Below the pieces are notes generated by a model. It ran no database searches, had not been told where the DNA came from, and was given only the letters and a program-made list of their open reading frames with translations. A program made the position numbers and the translations under genes. Below are positions 52,320 to 61,940 of a DNA stretch of 64,000 bases, one piece after another. The stretch spans positions 1-64,000 of the forward strand of contig NZ_JAEMNV010000013.1 of the NCBI RefSeq assembly GCF_016482825.1, given 5' to 3'. Position 1 is the first letter of the stretch; every line of letters starts with the position of its first letter. The stretch is from Antrihabitans stalagmiti. Its GTDB lineage: Bacteria > Actinomycetota > Actinomycetes > Mycobacteriales > Mycobacteriaceae.

Positions 52320-52850
52320 GTGGATGCGTCATCTACTGTGCCGGGCGATCCCCCTGCGTCGGCGCCGATTCTGTTCGGCGCCCCTTCGACGGGTTCCAGT
52401 TTGCTGCCGTGGACATGGGCAATCGCGCGCCTGTCGCTGGCGAAGAATTACTGGATCTCGACCAACCGCCCCGACGGTCGTCCGCATACTCGCCCCGTTT
52501 GGGGTGTCTGGCTCGATAATTCGTTGTGGTTCAGCACGGGCTCACTTGCTCGGCACAACCTCGTGGGCAACGCTGCCATCAGCGTGAATCTCGAGGACGG
52601 CGATGCGGCGGTGATCATCGAGGGAACCGCGCGACCGGCGATCGCAGCCGGCGAACTGCGCAGGATGTGCGAGCACTACGGATCGAAATACGACTGGCCG
52701 ATGCACCCGACCGCAGTCGGAATCGAGGACAGCGACGGCTCCGGCGGACCAGTGTTCCGAGTGTTTCCCCAGGTTGTCTTCGGCTGGGAATCGAATCTGC
52801 ACGCACCGACCAGGTGGCGGTTCGACTACGTCGGCCCCAGCCACCCCTAG
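52320..52850 (+). CDS. pyridoxamine 5'-phosphate oxidase family protein
   Basis: About 176 residues of the split-barrel flavin fold: AKNYWISTNRPDGRPHTRPV, LWFSTGSLARHNLVGN and AAVIIEGTARPA. The C-terminal VFGWESNLHAPTRWRFD is typical of general-stress-type PPOX proteins. Cofactor FMN or F420 unresolved. GTG 52320 used; no strong ribosome binding site helps the choice. 50 bp after xseB. Confidence 0.8.
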   Translation: MDASSTVPGDPPASAPILFGAPSTGSSLLPWTWAIARLSLAKNYWISTNRPDGRPHTRPVWGVWLDNSLWFSTGSLARHNLVGNAAISVNLEDGDAAVIIEGTARPAIAAGELRRMCEHYGSKYDWPMHPTAVGIEDSDGSGGPVFRVFPQVVFGWESNLHAPTRWRFDYVGPSHP

Positions 52851-52862
52851 TCATCCCCGAGG

Positions 52863-53423
52863 TCACCGCGGCAGCGGCGTCGCGTCCCCGATGGCCTGTG
52901 CGACTTCGGCGAACTCCGCGGCCGTCGCTCCACCGGCAATCAGGATGGAGGCGTCGCCGAAGTTCGCGAACCATGCCCGTTTCTCACCTTCGCCGCCGTA
53001 GACAACCCACTTGCGAGTGCCGATCGTTTCGGTGCCGACCGCGGTGCTCTCGCCGACGACCTTGCGGACCAACGCGTCTTCGCTCGCATTGCTCTGGTGG
53101 ATTTCGACGTAACGGCCGTTCGGAGAGACGTAGCCGATTCGACTCGACACGCTGCCGCCAGGAACTTGGACGCGCTCGGCCGAGTTGGGTTGCCAACCGT
53201 CCGGCAACACCGGCTTTCGTATCGGGAATCCGAGCTCACGCGCATCGACCTGGGAGACCGCGTCGACGTCGATCGTCGGTACCGGCCCAGGTTTCGGACC
53301 GCCGGGGCTGAAGCTGCACTGGCTGGCAATCCCCGCGATCGCCAAGCACAGAAGCACGAGCGGGATGAGCGAGAGAGCCATATCGCGCGAGCTGTGAAAT
53401 ATGCGGGGTTTGTCGGAGGCCAC
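52863..53423 (-). CDS. DUF4245 membrane-anchored protein (Rv1100-like)
   Basis: 186 residues with one N-terminal membrane span (ALSLIPLVLLCLAIAGIAS) and an extracytoplasmic DUF4245 domain (FPIRKPVLPDGWQPNSA, GYVSPNGRYVEIHQSNA, GGEGEKRAWFANFGDASIL). The family is restricted to mycolic-acid actinobacteria and has no known function. GTG 53423 is used. It is divergent from glpX, the same neighbour as in M. tuberculosis. Confidence 0.85.
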   Translation of the reverse strand: MASDKPRIFHSSRDMALSLIPLVLLCLAIAGIASQCSFSPGGPKPGPVPTIDVDAVSQVDARELGFPIRKPVLPDGWQPNSAERVQVPGGSVSSRIGYVSPNGRYVEIHQSNASEDALVRKVVGESTAVGTETIGTRKWVVYGGEGEKRAWFANFGDASILIAGGATAAEFAEVAQAIGDATPLPR

Positions 53424-53519
53424 GCCGAAAAGTATCCCAGCCCCGAGTTCGGCCGTCACACTGGCAGGCGTGGCACAGGCCAAAGCACGGCTGCACAAGC
53501 CGTTCTGAAAGAATCACCC

Positions 53520-53555
53520 ATGTTCCCGACGCCGGCACACGAGGCCGCCGCGTGA
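53520..53555 (+). CDS. possible 11-residue leader peptide before glpX
   Basis: ATG 53520 to TGA 53555 encodes MFPTPAHEAAA. It ends 21 bp before the glpX start, whose own AGGAGG lies in between. The ribosome site for the leader is weak and I see no attenuator hairpin, so this may be chance. Confidence 0.25.
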   Translation: MFPTPAHEAAA

Positions 53556-53576
53556 CGTAACCAGGAGGCACTGCGG

Positions 53577-54617
53577 ATGACGTCCAGCATCAAACCCAGT
53601 CGACGCGAAGCACCGGACCGCAACCTCGCCCTCGAACTCGTACGAGTCACCGAGGCTGGAGCTATGGCGGCCGGACGCTGGGTCGGACGCGGTGACAAAG
53701 AGGGCGGCGACGGTGCCGCGGTCGACGCGATGCGGCAACTCGTCAGCTCGGTATCCATGCGCGGCGTCGTCGTCATCGGCGAAGGCGAAAAGGACGAAGC
53801 ACCGATGCTCTACAACGGCGAACTCGTCGGCAACGGCGACGGACCCGACTGCGACTTCGCTGTGGATCCCGTCGACGGAACAACGCTGATGTCGAAGGGT
53901 ATGCCGAACGCCATCTCGGTGCTCGCGGTGTCCGAACGCGGTTCCATGTTCGACCCGTCGGCCGTGTTCTACATGGACAAGATCGCCGTCGGACCCGACG
54001 CTGCGGACGTCATCGACATCACCGCGCCCGTCTCGGAGAACATCCGTCGCGTCGCGAAGGCGAAGAAATCGTCCGTCTCCGACATAACCGTGTGCATTCT
54101 CGATCGGCCACGGCACAACGACCTCATCCAGAAGGTGCGAGACACCGGTGCCCGCATCCGGCTCATCTCCGACGGCGACGTCGCGGGAGCGATCGCTGCC
54201 GCACGGCCCGAATCGGGTACCGACATTCTCGTCGGCACGGGCGGCACACCCGAAGGCATCATCGCCGCCGCCGCGATGCGTTGTATGGGCGGGGTTCTGC
54301 AGGGTCGTCTTGCCCCGACCGACGACGAGGAACGCCAGAAGGCGATCGACGCAGGCCACGATCTCGACCGCATCCTGCTGACCGAAGACTTGGTCTCCGG
54401 CGAGAACGTCTTCTTCTGCGCAACCGGCGTGACGGACGGCGACCTGCTGCGCGGCGTTCGCTACAGCGGCGGCGGAGCAACAACGCAGTCGATCGTGATG
54501 CGCTCCAAGTCCGGCACCGTTCGCATGATCGACGCCTACCACCGCCTCACCAAGCTGCGTGAATATTCGGCAGTCGACTTCGATGGTGAAGACGGCGCAG
54601 ATTTTCCGATGCCTTGA
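53577..54617 (+). CDS. glpX: class II fructose-1,6-bisphosphatase
   Basis: 346 residues. Hydrolyses fructose-1,6-bisphosphate to fructose-6-phosphate in gluconeogenesis. Metal-binding motifs [10 protein letters not shown] and DPVDGTT are intact, with [17 protein letters not shown] further on. The extended N-terminus ([21 protein letters not shown]) matches the mycobacterial essential enzyme. AGGAGG precedes ATG 53577. 46 bp before fumC, probably one unit. Confidence 0.95.
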   Translation: MTSSIKPSRREAPDRNLALELVRVTEAGAMAAGRWVGRGDKEGGDGAAVDAMRQLVSSVSMRGVVVIGEGEKDEAPMLYNGELVGNGDGPDCDFAVDPVDGTTLMSKGMPNAISVLAVSERGSMFDPSAVFYMDKIAVGPDAADVIDITAPVSENIRRVAKAKKSSVSDITVCILDRPRHNDLIQKVRDTGARIRLISDGDVAGAIAAARPESGTDILVGTGGTPEGIIAAAAMRCMGGVLQGRLAPTDDEERQKAIDAGHDLDRILLTEDLVSGENVFFCATGVTDGDLLRGVRYSGGGATTQSIVMRSKSGTVRMIDAYHRLTKLREYSAVDFDGEDGADFPMP

Positions 54618-54663
54618 TCTCCGGCCGCCCGCTCCCCGACCCACAACTGGCAAGGTTTACCTC

Positions 54664-56064
54664 ATGACCGAGAGCACAGAACAGCAATACCGCATCGAGC
54701 ACGACACGATGGGCGAGGTCCGCGTCCCCATCGATGCCCTGTGGCGTGCACAAACGCAACGGGCCGTCGAGAATTTCCCGATCAGCTTCCGGCCACTCGA
54801 GCGCACCCAGATCCGCGCGATGGGCCTGCTGAAGGGCGCGTGCGCGAAGGTCAACAAGGACCTCGGCCTGCTCGACGCCGACAAGGCGGACGCGATCATC
54901 GCGGCTGCGAACGAGATCGCTGAGGGCAAACACGACGACCAGTTCCCGATCGACGTCTTCCAGACCGGGTCGGGCACCAGCTCGAACATGAACGCCAACG
55001 AGGTCATCGCCAGCATCGCGAAGGCGAACGGCGTCGACGTGCACCCCAACGACCACGTCAACATGTCGCAGTCGTCCAACGACACGTTCCCGACCGCGAC
55101 GCACGTCGCCGCGACCGAAGCCGCTGTCACCGATCTGATTCCAGCGCTCGAATACCTGCACGAGGCGCTCGCCGCGAAGGCGACCGAGTGGAAGACCGTC
55201 GTCAAGTCGGGCCGGACCCACCTGATGGACGCCGTTCCCGTCACCCTCGGTCAGGAGTTCGGCGGCTATGCCCGCCAGATTCAGGCAGGCATCGAGCGCG
55301 TGCAGTCGACGCTCCCCCGCCTCGGTGAACTTCCCATCGGTGGCACCGCGGTCGGCACCGGTCTCAACGCACCGGACGGCTTCGGCCCCAAGGTCGTCAC
55401 CGAACTCGTCGCCTCGACCGGTGTCGACGCACTCACCCCCGCCAAGGACAGCTTCGAGGCCCAGGCCGCGCGTGACGGCCTCGTCGAAGCATCGGGTGCG
55501 CTGCGCACCATCGCCATCTCCTTGACCAAGATCGCCAACGACATCCGCTGGATGGGATCGGGTCCGCTGACCGGACTCGGCGAAATCCAGCTTCCCGACC
55601 TGCAGCCAGGCAGCTCGATCATGCCCGGCAAGGTCAATCCGGTTCTGCCGGAAGCGGTTACGCAGGTCGCAGCGCAGGTCGTCGGTAACGACGCCGCAGT
55701 CGCATGGGGTGGCGCTGCCGGCGCGTTCGAGCTCAACGTCTACATCCCGATGATGGCGCGCAACCTCCTCGAATCGTTCAAGTTGATCGCCAACGTCTCG
55801 CGGCTGTTCGCCGACAAGTGCGTCAGCGGCCTGATCGCGAATGTCGATCACCTCAAGGAACTTGCGGAATCGTCGCCGTCGATCGTGACTCCGCTGAATT
55901 CGGCGATCGGTTACGAAGAGGCAGCTGCCGTCGCCAAGCAGGCGCTCAAGGAGAAGAAGACGATCCGCCAGACCGTCGTCGACCGTGGCCTCATCGGCGA
56001 CAAGCTGTCGGAGGAAGAACTCGACCGTCGCCTCGACGTCCTCGCAATGGCAAAAGTGAAGTAG
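54664..56064 (+). CDS. fumC: class II fumarate hydratase
   Basis: 466 residues, TCA-cycle hydration of fumarate to malate. Signature [12 protein letters not shown] is intact, with [14 protein letters not shown] and [17 protein letters not shown] forming the active site with neighbouring subunits. ATG 54664 used. A 12-bp-stem hairpin 30 bp after the stop probably ends the glpX-fumC unit. Confidence 0.96.
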   Translation: MTESTEQQYRIEHDTMGEVRVPIDALWRAQTQRAVENFPISFRPLERTQIRAMGLLKGACAKVNKDLGLLDADKADAIIAAANEIAEGKHDDQFPIDVFQTGSGTSSNMNANEVIASIAKANGVDVHPNDHVNMSQSSNDTFPTATHVAATEAAVTDLIPALEYLHEALAAKATEWKTVVKSGRTHLMDAVPVTLGQEFGGYARQIQAGIERVQSTLPRLGELPIGGTAVGTGLNAPDGFGPKVVTELVASTGVDALTPAKDSFEAQAARDGLVEASGALRTIAISLTKIANDIRWMGSGPLTGLGEIQLPDLQPGSSIMPGKVNPVLPEAVTQVAAQVVGNDAAVAWGGAAGAFELNVYIPMMARNLLESFKLIANVSRLFADKCVSGLIANVDHLKELAESSPSIVTPLNSAIGYEEAAAVAKQALKEKKTIRQTVVDRGLIGDKLSEEELDRRLDVLAMAKVK

Positions 56065-56095
56065 GGCACGGCCACATCGTCACAGGATTTCCGAC

Positions 56096-56131
56096 AGCGG
56101 GGATCGCAGCATTCGTGCAGCGGTCCCCGCT
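56096..56131 (+). terminator. hairpin after fumC
   Basis: AGCGGGGATCGC (56096-56107) pairs with GCGGTCCCCGCT (56120-56131) with one mismatch and a 12-nt loop. It lies 31 bp beyond the fumC stop, followed by TCGTGT. Confidence 0.7.
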
Positions 56132-56232
56132 TCGTGTCCGGGTGAGCGGCGCGCCAACTCGTCGCTGCTAGCACCTGAAAGGGCGTCGTTCAAGATCTAT
56201 CCGAGGCGCTGGCCGAGGACTACGGTTTGCCC

Positions 56233-57840
56233 ATGACTCGGCACAGTCGGCGCGCGACCATGATCGCCGCGACCGTATTTTCGATCGTCGGACTCGTCGG
56301 CGGTTGCACGACAGTGACGCCCGAGAACACAGATACGACCGATACCGCAGCCACCGACCCGGCCGCGGCCAGTGCGCCCCCGAATGTCGTTGCGGGAGTG
56401 CCCATTCCCGATGGCCGCGTCGACGAAGCGGTCGGTAAGTTGGACGGAATCGTCGACGAGCTCATGGCGTCGTCCGGCATACCCGGCATGGCAGTAGCAG
56501 TGGTGCACGGCGGGAAGACCGTGTACGCAAAAGGTTTCGGTGTTCGCGATGTCGGCAGCGGCGACTCCGTCGATGCGGACACGGTGTTCCAGCTGGCGTC
56601 GGTGTCGAAGTCGTTGGCCGCGACCGTGGTCGCTCATCAGGTCGGAACGAAATCGATCGACTGGACCACGCCGATCGTGTCGAAGCTGCCATGGTTCGCA
56701 TTGCGCGACCCGCTCGTCACCCAGACCGTCACGATCGGGGATCTGTTCGCACACCGATCCGGACTACCGGAACATGCGGGAGACAACCTGGAAGACCTCG
56801 GCTACGACCGCAGGCAGATCCTCGAACGCCTGCGCCTGGAACCGCTGGACCCGTTCCGAATCAGCTACAACTACACCAACTTCGGGCTCACCGCCGCCGC
56901 GGAGGCAGTCGCAACAGCGGCGAACACCGACTGGGCGCAACTCTCCGATCAGGTGCTGTATCAACCGCTGGGGATGTCGTCGACGAGTTCACGATTCGCC
57001 GATTTCAAGGCAAGGCCGAACCATGCTGTCGGGCATGTGAAGGTCGACAACGAATGGGTCGCCGAGTACGTCCGCGAGCCGGACGAGCAATCGCCTGCTG
57101 GCGGTGTCAGTTCGTCGGTCAACGACATGTCCAAGTGGCTGACGATGATGCTGGCAAACGGCCGTTTCGACGACAAGGAGATCGCTCCAGCCGACGCGAT
57201 CCTCCCGGCAATATCCGTTCAGTCGGTATCCTCGCCGTCGACCTCACCTGACGCTCGCGCCGGGTTCTACGGGTACGGATTCAACGTCGGTACATCGCCG
57301 GCCGGACGCACCGTGTACAGCCATTCCGGAGCGTTCGCACTCGGCGCGGGAACCAACTTCCTGGTGATTCCGTCCGCAGACGTTGCCATCGTCGCGCTGA
57401 CCAACGCCGCACCGATCGGGCTTCCCGAAACGTTGACCGCAGAATTCAGCGACCTCGTTCAGTTCGGTGAGGTTCGGGAGAACTGGCGCGACCTGTACCG
57501 AGACGCCTTCTCCGCACTCGACGATCCGGCAGGGTCGCTGGTAGGCCAGACCGCACCGACCAACCCCGCTCTCCCGCCGCCGTTGCAGTCCCTGGCAGGC
57601 CGCTACGACAACGAGTACTGGGGTCCGGCGACAATCGCCGAAACCAACGGCAATCTGGTGCTGACGATGGGCCCCAAGAACGTCACCTACCCGTTGACAC
57701 ATTGGGACGGTGACACCTTCACGTTCCCGCTGAGTGGGGAAAACGCAGCACCGGGATCGATCTCCAAGTCAACGTTCTCGGGCAACTCCCTGACGCTCGA
57801 GTATTTCGACGAGGACGGATTGGGTAGGTTCAATCGATGA
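56233..57840 (+). CDS. beta-lactamase-fold serine hydrolase lipoprotein (class C / esterase type)
   Basis: 535 residues. Lipobox LVGGC (C25); penicillin-binding fold with SxxK as S123-V-S-K126, YxN within ISYNYTNFG, and HSG in YSHSGAF. A C-terminal beta domain (DUF3471-like, LAGRYDNEYWGPATI) follows. Such proteins are mostly cell-wall esterases or DD-peptidase-like enzymes, not true beta-lactamases. ATG 56233 is used. It overlaps the next gene by 4 nt (ATGA). Confidence 0.88.
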   Translation: MTRHSRRATMIAATVFSIVGLVGGCTTVTPENTDTTDTAATDPAAASAPPNVVAGVPIPDGRVDEAVGKLDGIVDELMASSGIPGMAVAVVHGGKTVYAKGFGVRDVGSGDSVDADTVFQLASVSKSLAATVVAHQVGTKSIDWTTPIVSKLPWFALRDPLVTQTVTIGDLFAHRSGLPEHAGDNLEDLGYDRRQILERLRLEPLDPFRISYNYTNFGLTAAAEAVATAANTDWAQLSDQVLYQPLGMSSTSSRFADFKARPNHAVGHVKVDNEWVAEYVREPDEQSPAGGVSSSVNDMSKWLTMMLANGRFDDKEIAPADAILPAISVQSVSSPSTSPDARAGFYGYGFNVGTSPAGRTVYSHSGAFALGAGTNFLVIPSADVAIVALTNAAPIGLPETLTAEFSDLVQFGEVRENWRDLYRDAFSALDDPAGSLVGQTAPTNPALPPPLQSLAGRYDNEYWGPATIAETNGNLVLTMGPKNVTYPLTHWDGDTFTFPLSGENAAPGSISKSTFSGNSLTLEYFDEDGLGRFNR

Positions 57841-58286
57841 CACCGCTCAGCGACATCAAACAGGACGCAACGACAACGGTCCGAGAATTTCTCGGGGCGC
57901 TGGAGGTGGATGCGACCGCAGAGGCACTCGAACTCGTCACCGACGACGTCGAGTGGATCAACAACTCGCTGTCGACCGCTCGTGGCGCTGGAAATCTCGA
58001 CCGTGCGCTATCGATGGGCCCGAAACTTCGTATCGGGTTCGCGGCTCACATCCACCACATCGCCGAATCGGCTACGGCTAGTTCCGAAAGCGTCGTGCTG
58101 ACCGAACGCACGGACGTGCTCCGCTTCGGTCCGGTACGGATCGCCTTCTGGGTATGTGGCACATTCGAGCTTCGCGACGGCAAGATCGCCATCTGGCACG
58201 ATTACTTCAGCTGGGCGAACTTCGCAAAGGGCACCGCAGTCGGCCTGACCCAGGCCGTGCTGCGCCGCACGCCTGCGCTCGACTAG
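57837..58286 (+). CDS. limonene-1,2-epoxide hydrolase family protein (SnoaL-like)
   Basis: 149 residues of the cystatin-like cone fold. The Asp-Arg-Asp catalytic set of epoxide hydrolases of this type is retained: R91 and D93 in TERTDVL and D122 in WHDYFSW. The polar pair before it reads WINN, with Trp where Tyr is common. Resembles mycobacterial EphG. Translationally coupled to the serine-hydrolase lipoprotein, although this product is cytosolic. Its 3' end overlaps the convergent desaturase-like gene by 4 bp. Confidence 0.8.
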   Translation: MTPLSDIKQDATTTVREFLGALEVDATAEALELVTDDVEWINNSLSTARGAGNLDRALSMGPKLRIGFAAHIHHIAESATASSESVVLTERTDVLRFGPVRIAFWVCGTFELRDGKIAIWHDYFSWANFAKGTAVGLTQAVLRRTPALD

Positions 58287-59146
58287 ACGCGCAGGCTCGC
58301 CAGTTCCTCGCGGGCCTTTTCGCCGTCGACGCCGAGGTCGGTGCGCTCGAAGACGTTCCACTTCTCCAGCAACGGGCGGAACACCAGTTCGTCCTGGCGC
58401 GCGGGATCGTAGATGCCTGCCTCGGCGAGGTCGGTGGTGCTGTCCCGACCGTCGGCGAGCGGAATCGTCGGAACCTTGAAGCCACGGACTCGGTCCGCGA
58501 TCGCGCGCATCGCCTGATCGGGAACCAGATCCAGTGCGGCGACGACGATGTTGGCGTAGAAGTCGCGCTGCAGTTCGTCGTCGGTGGCGATCTTCTCGCA
58601 GATGCCGGCGACAACGGGATCGCCTGCAAGCTTTGCCGTGTTGCGATGGCGAATGCTCGATGCGGTCTCTTCGAAGGCCGCGTTGACGAGCACCTCGATC
58701 AGGTGCATCGCGGGCGCGTTGTAGTTGTTGGTCATGTGCGTCATACGGATGCGTTCGAGTGCGACGGGATCGACGGCGCGCGTCAGAACGAGGTAATCAC
58801 GGATGACGATCGAGTGCCGATTCTCCTCGGCAGTCCAGCGCCCGACCCAACGCCACCACGGACCGATCCGCAGATGCTTGGCCAGTTCCCGGTGATAGGA
58901 CGGCATGTTGTCGGCTGCGAGCACACCGACTGTGAGAGCGAGCTTGCCGATCTCGCTGAGCGTCGACTGCTCTGGAGCCCAGTCCTCACCGCCGAGGAAG
59001 GCGAAATTGCGACCGTCGTCCCACGGAACGAGGTCCTGCGGCTGCCAGCCTTCGGCGGCGTCACCATGGAGATGCAGGTTTTCTTCCACGACAGGAGCCA
59101 GCGCGATCAGCAGCGCTTTGTCGTTCATTTCGTCAGGCACGCCCAT
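58283..59146 (-). CDS. acyl-ACP desaturase homologue (DesA2-like) with a degraded di-iron site
   Basis: 287 residues of the ferritin-like acyl-ACP desaturase family (NFAFLGGEDWAPEQSTL, GRWTAEENRHSIVIRDY). Of six di-iron ligands, E108 and H111 (EENRH) and E160 (AFEE) remain. The first Glu is A78 (AADNMPSY), and the second ExxH is D190-E-L-Q193 (DDELQ). Oxygen activation is therefore doubtful; a structural or regulatory role is more likely, or another metal arrangement. Location near phoH and glyA matches desA2 in M. tuberculosis. ATG 59146 used, ATG 59128 possible. Confidence 0.85.
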   Translation of the reverse strand: MGVPDEMNDKALLIALAPVVEENLHLHGDAAEGWQPQDLVPWDDGRNFAFLGGEDWAPEQSTLSEIGKLALTVGVLAADNMPSYHRELAKHLRIGPWWRWVGRWTAEENRHSIVIRDYLVLTRAVDPVALERIRMTHMTNNYNAPAMHLIEVLVNAAFEETASSIRHRNTAKLAGDPVVAGICEKIATDDELQRDFYANIVVAALDLVPDQAMRAIADRVRGFKVPTIPLADGRDSTTDLAEAGIYDPARQDELVFRPLLEKWNVFERTDLGVDGEKAREELASLRV

Positions 59147-59249
59147 ACGGTAGTCGCTGCGCACCGTCGAGTGTGAGTCAGCACCCGGGGAAACAGACGC
59201 GTGGTGGCCGTCATAGTCGACGGCCACCACGCGACACCTGCGCTTACTG

Positions 59250-59864
59250 CTACTTCGGAACGACCGTGGTCTCGTTGTTCACGAACGTGATGTGACCGTT
59301 TTCGAAGTCGCTCTGCTTGCCTCCCGGGATGTCCTTCTCATCGGAGATCGGGTAGCCGAGCGAGCCCTCCGGTCCGCCTTCTGCTTCCCAGGCTTCGCGG
59401 ATCTTGCCCCAGACGACGTGCGCCTGCGTCTTGTCGTTCCAGTAGATGATGCCGCCGACGAACTCCTGGTACTTACCGCCACCGGGAGCAGCTTCCTCCG
59501 CGCTTGTCGGTGCACCGAGTGGGCTCGTCGGACCACCCGACGCGGTGTACTTCGCGAGGATCGGGCCTGCGACGGTGTACTCCTGGCCGTCGGGACCGGC
59601 GATCGTGGTCTCCCCGCCAGCCCCTTCGGTTCCGCTGGCTTCCGTTGACTCCGCCGCCGACCCCTCCGCGGTCGTGGATGAGCCTTCGGCGCCACTCTCT
59701 TCGGATGCGGACGGCTTCAGCGATTCGGTGAGTTGACCGGCACTCGACTTGGCCGACTCGACCACGTCGGACGCCTTGTCGTCTTCGCCACAACCGACGG
59801 CGACCAACGCAACCGCAGCAGTCGCGGCGGCAAAAGCGGCAGTTCTCTTGGTAATTTGGCGCAT
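59250..59864 (-). CDS. LGFP-repeat lipoprotein
   Basis: 204 residues. Lipobox VAVGC (C25); a Ser/Glu/Thr/Ala-rich spacer (about 30-95); then two LGFP-type units, LGAPTSAEEAAPGGG with EFVGGIIYW and LGYPISDEKDIPGGK with DFENGHITF. LGFP repeats occur on corynebacterial and rhodococcal cell-wall proteins and are thought to bind the arabinogalactan-mycolate wall. GAGGAC precedes ATG 59864. Confidence 0.88.
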   Translation of the reverse strand: MRQITKRTAAFAAATAAVALVAVGCGEDDKASDVVESAKSSAGQLTESLKPSASEESGAEGSSTTAEGSAAESTEASGTEGAGGETTIAGPDGQEYTVAGPILAKYTASGGPTSPLGAPTSAEEAAPGGGKYQEFVGGIIYWNDKTQAHVVWGKIREAWEAEGGPEGSLGYPISDEKDIPGGKQSDFENGHITFVNNETTVVPK

Positions 59865-60258
59865 ACTTCGAGTCCTCTCGATGGAATTACGGGCGACGTA
59901 TGGCACGCACCCGGGTGGGAGCGTATCGGAGCCACCCGCAACAGCGGGGCAAATTCTTCGGAAAGATCGTCGGCTGATACAAGCCGGAAATACGATCCCC
60001 CGTGCGTCAGCCGAGGGGTTCGACGGCCCGTCGTGCACCGCAACGATATTCGCGAGCAATGCCGCAAACATAAATGCCAACCGACCGATTCAACGGACGA
60101 ATTGGCACACTCCCCGACCAGCACTCAGGCTTCGTACCCGTGTGATCGGTAGCCCAAACATCGCCGAAAAAATTCCTGGCGAATAGCCGGCTATGCAACA
60201 GAACGGGCGGTTGAAAGGTGTTTCTACCTTTCAACCGCCCATCAGGCGAAGCGCTTAT
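59865..60258. other. 394-bp region without a gene
   Basis: Between the LGFP lipoprotein start and the phoH stop, both minus strand. It holds the phoH terminator (60205-60240), AT-richer stretches near 60060-60080 and 60165-60180, and GTGGC/GCCAC-type short dyads nearer the lipoprotein start. I looked for a c-di-AMP (ydaO) riboswitch, which is linked to cell-wall genes in actinobacteria, and did not find its conserved core. A promoter with a long leader is the simplest view. Confidence 0.5.
60205..60240 (-). terminator. perfect 15-bp hairpin terminator after phoH
   Basis: GGGCGGTTGAAAGGT (60205-60219) and ACCTTTCAACCGCCC (60226-60240) pair without mismatch around a 6-nt loop. It begins 19 bp past the phoH stop. 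On the minus strand GTTCTGTTG follows, a weak U-rich tail. The strongest terminator in the window. Confidence 0.85.
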
Positions 60259-61662
60259 CTAGGAATTCGGGCCGAATTCTTCCAACATTTCGGTGACCAG
60301 AGCCGCGATGGGCGAGCGCTCGCTCCTCGTCAACGTGATGTGCGCGAAGAGCGGATGTCCCTTCAACTTCTCGATCACCGCGGCGACACCGTCGTGGCGG
60401 CCGACCCGCAGGTTGTCGCGCTGAGCGACGTCGTGCGTCAACACCACTCGCGAACCGCTGCCGAGTCGGCTCAGAACGGTGAGCAGCACATTGCGTTCCA
60501 GCGACTGGGCCTCGTCGACGATGACGAAGGAGTCGTGCAGCGACCGGCCGCGAATGTGCGTCAGCGGCAACACTTCCAACATGCCGCGATGGATCACTTC
60601 CTCCATCACCTCAGGGCTGGCGAGCCCGTCGAGGGTGTCGAAGACCGCCTGCGCCCACGGACCCATTTTTTCGCTCTCGCTGCCCGGCAGGTAGCCGAGT
60701 TCCTGCCCACCGACCGCATACAGCGGCCGGAAGACGACCACCTTGCGCTGCGTCCGCCGCTCGAGTACCGCTTCGAGTCCGGCGGTAAGGGCAAGCGCCG
60801 ACTTTCCGGTGCCTGCCTTACCGCCGAGGGAGACGATGCCGATGCTCTCGTCGAGGAGCAGTTCCAACGCGATGCGCTGCTCAGCCGATCGGCCGTGCAG
60901 TCCGAAGGCCTCACGCTCACCCCTGACCAACTGGACGCGCTTGTCCGGCGTCACGCGTCCCAGCGCGCTCGAACTCCCGCCGAGCAGCCGAACTCCGGTG
61001 TGGCACGGCAACTCCCGCGCCTCGTCGATATCGATCACACTCTCGCTGAAAAGCTGATCGATCGTCGTCGACGCCACGTCGAGTTCGGTCATTCCGGTCC
61101 AGCCCGACGGGACGACATCGTGAGCGTGGTACTCGTCGGCGGGGAGTCCGACCGCACCCGCCTTCACGCGCAGCGGGATGTCCTTGCTGACCAGGATCAC
61201 GTCGCGACCTTCGGCCGCGAGATTCAAAGCACACGCCAGAATTCTGGAATCGTTTGTGTCCGTGCGGAATCCGACGGGCAAGACGGTCGGGTCGGTGTGG
61301 TTGAGCTCGACCTGCAGCGTGCCGCCCTCCGTGCCGATCGGTACGGGCCGGTCCAGCCGTCCGTACTGCAAGCGCAGGTCGTCGAGCATTCTCAAGGATT
61401 CGCGAGCAAACCAGCCGAGCTCGTGGTGATGCCGTTTGCCTTCGAGTTCACCGATCACGACCAGCGGAAGGATGACGTCGTGTTCCGCGAATCGAATCAC
61501 CGCCCACGGGTCCGACAACAACACGGATGTGTCGAGCACATAGGTGCGCACACCGGTCGAAGGAGAGGTGTCGGGGGTTTGTCCAGTGGAGCGGTGCGAG
61601 GGGGATTTCGACGCTGTCCCCGTGCGTCCCGATGAAGCGGAAACGGCTCGTGTTGCAGTCAC
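60259..61662 (-). CDS. phoH2: PhoH family protein with N-terminal PIN domain (PhoH2)
   Basis: 467 residues. PIN RNase domain from about residue 40 ([12 protein letters not shown], with later acidic residues [11 protein letters not shown]), then a PhoH helicase/ATPase domain with Walker [12 protein letters not shown] (280-290) and Walker [14 protein letters not shown]. PhoH2 proteins unwind and cut RNA in an ATP-dependent way and in mycobacteria are linked to a short upstream antitoxin-like frame, which I do not see here. GTG 61662 with GGAG at good spacing. Confidence 0.93.
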   Translation of the reverse strand: MTATRAVSASSGRTGTASKSPSHRSTGQTPDTSPSTGVRTYVLDTSVLLSDPWAVIRFAEHDVILPLVVIGELEGKRHHHELGWFARESLRMLDDLRLQYGRLDRPVPIGTEGGTLQVELNHTDPTVLPVGFRTDTNDSRILACALNLAAEGRDVILVSKDIPLRVKAGAVGLPADEYHAHDVVPSGWTGMTELDVASTTIDQLFSESVIDIDEARELPCHTGVRLLGGSSSALGRVTPDKRVQLVRGEREAFGLHGRSAEQRIALELLLDESIGIVSLGGKAGTGKSALALTAGLEAVLERRTQRKVVVFRPLYAVGGQELGYLPGSESEKMGPWAQAVFDTLDGLASPEVMEEVIHRGMLEVLPLTHIRGRSLHDSFVIVDEAQSLERNVLLTVLSRLGSGSRVVLTHDVAQRDNLRVGRHDGVAAVIEKLKGHPLFAHITLTRSERSPIAALVTEMLEEFGPNS

Positions 61663-61737
61663 GTGAGGCTCCTACGTCTGCATGGCACCCACGCAAACTC
61701 ACTCGCTGGACCGGCGGGTCCTGTGTGTCAGATGACA

Positions 61738-61762
61738 CGAGGACCGGGTGCCGGTCCCCTCG
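61738..61762 (-). terminator. possible terminator between glyA and phoH
   Basis: CGAGG-ACCGG pairs with CCGGT-CC-CCTCG around GTG, a 10-bp stem with a 2-nt bulge. It lies 179 bp past the glyA stop and 76 bp before the phoH start on the minus strand. The rest of 61663-61940 shows no gene. Confidence 0.45.
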
Positions 61763-61940
61763 AACTGAATGAATCAGCCACGATCAGAACCTCCCGCACG
61801 GGCGGCTTCCCCGCTACCCGTACTGCCGACGCTACTGCTATTCGCGCGATCCGGTCGCCCCGCACGAGGGCGTGTCGGTGAACAACTTATTAACGCGAGT
61901 CACGGCCGTATCAACAGTCTCGACTGTCCGAGTGAACGGC

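Noticed and set aside
56233-57840. Antibiotic-resistance beta-lactamase
   Set aside because: The SxxK, YxN and HSG set, large C-terminal domain and lipobox fit cell-wall esterase/DD-peptidase relatives better than a resistance enzyme.
59865-60204. c-di-AMP (ydaO) riboswitch upstream of the LGFP lipoprotein
   Set aside because: Conserved core segments were not found by eye; only weak dyads are present.
60259-61662. PhoAT-PhoH2 toxin-antitoxin pair
   Set aside because: No credible short antitoxin frame overlapping the phoH start was found in 61663-61940.
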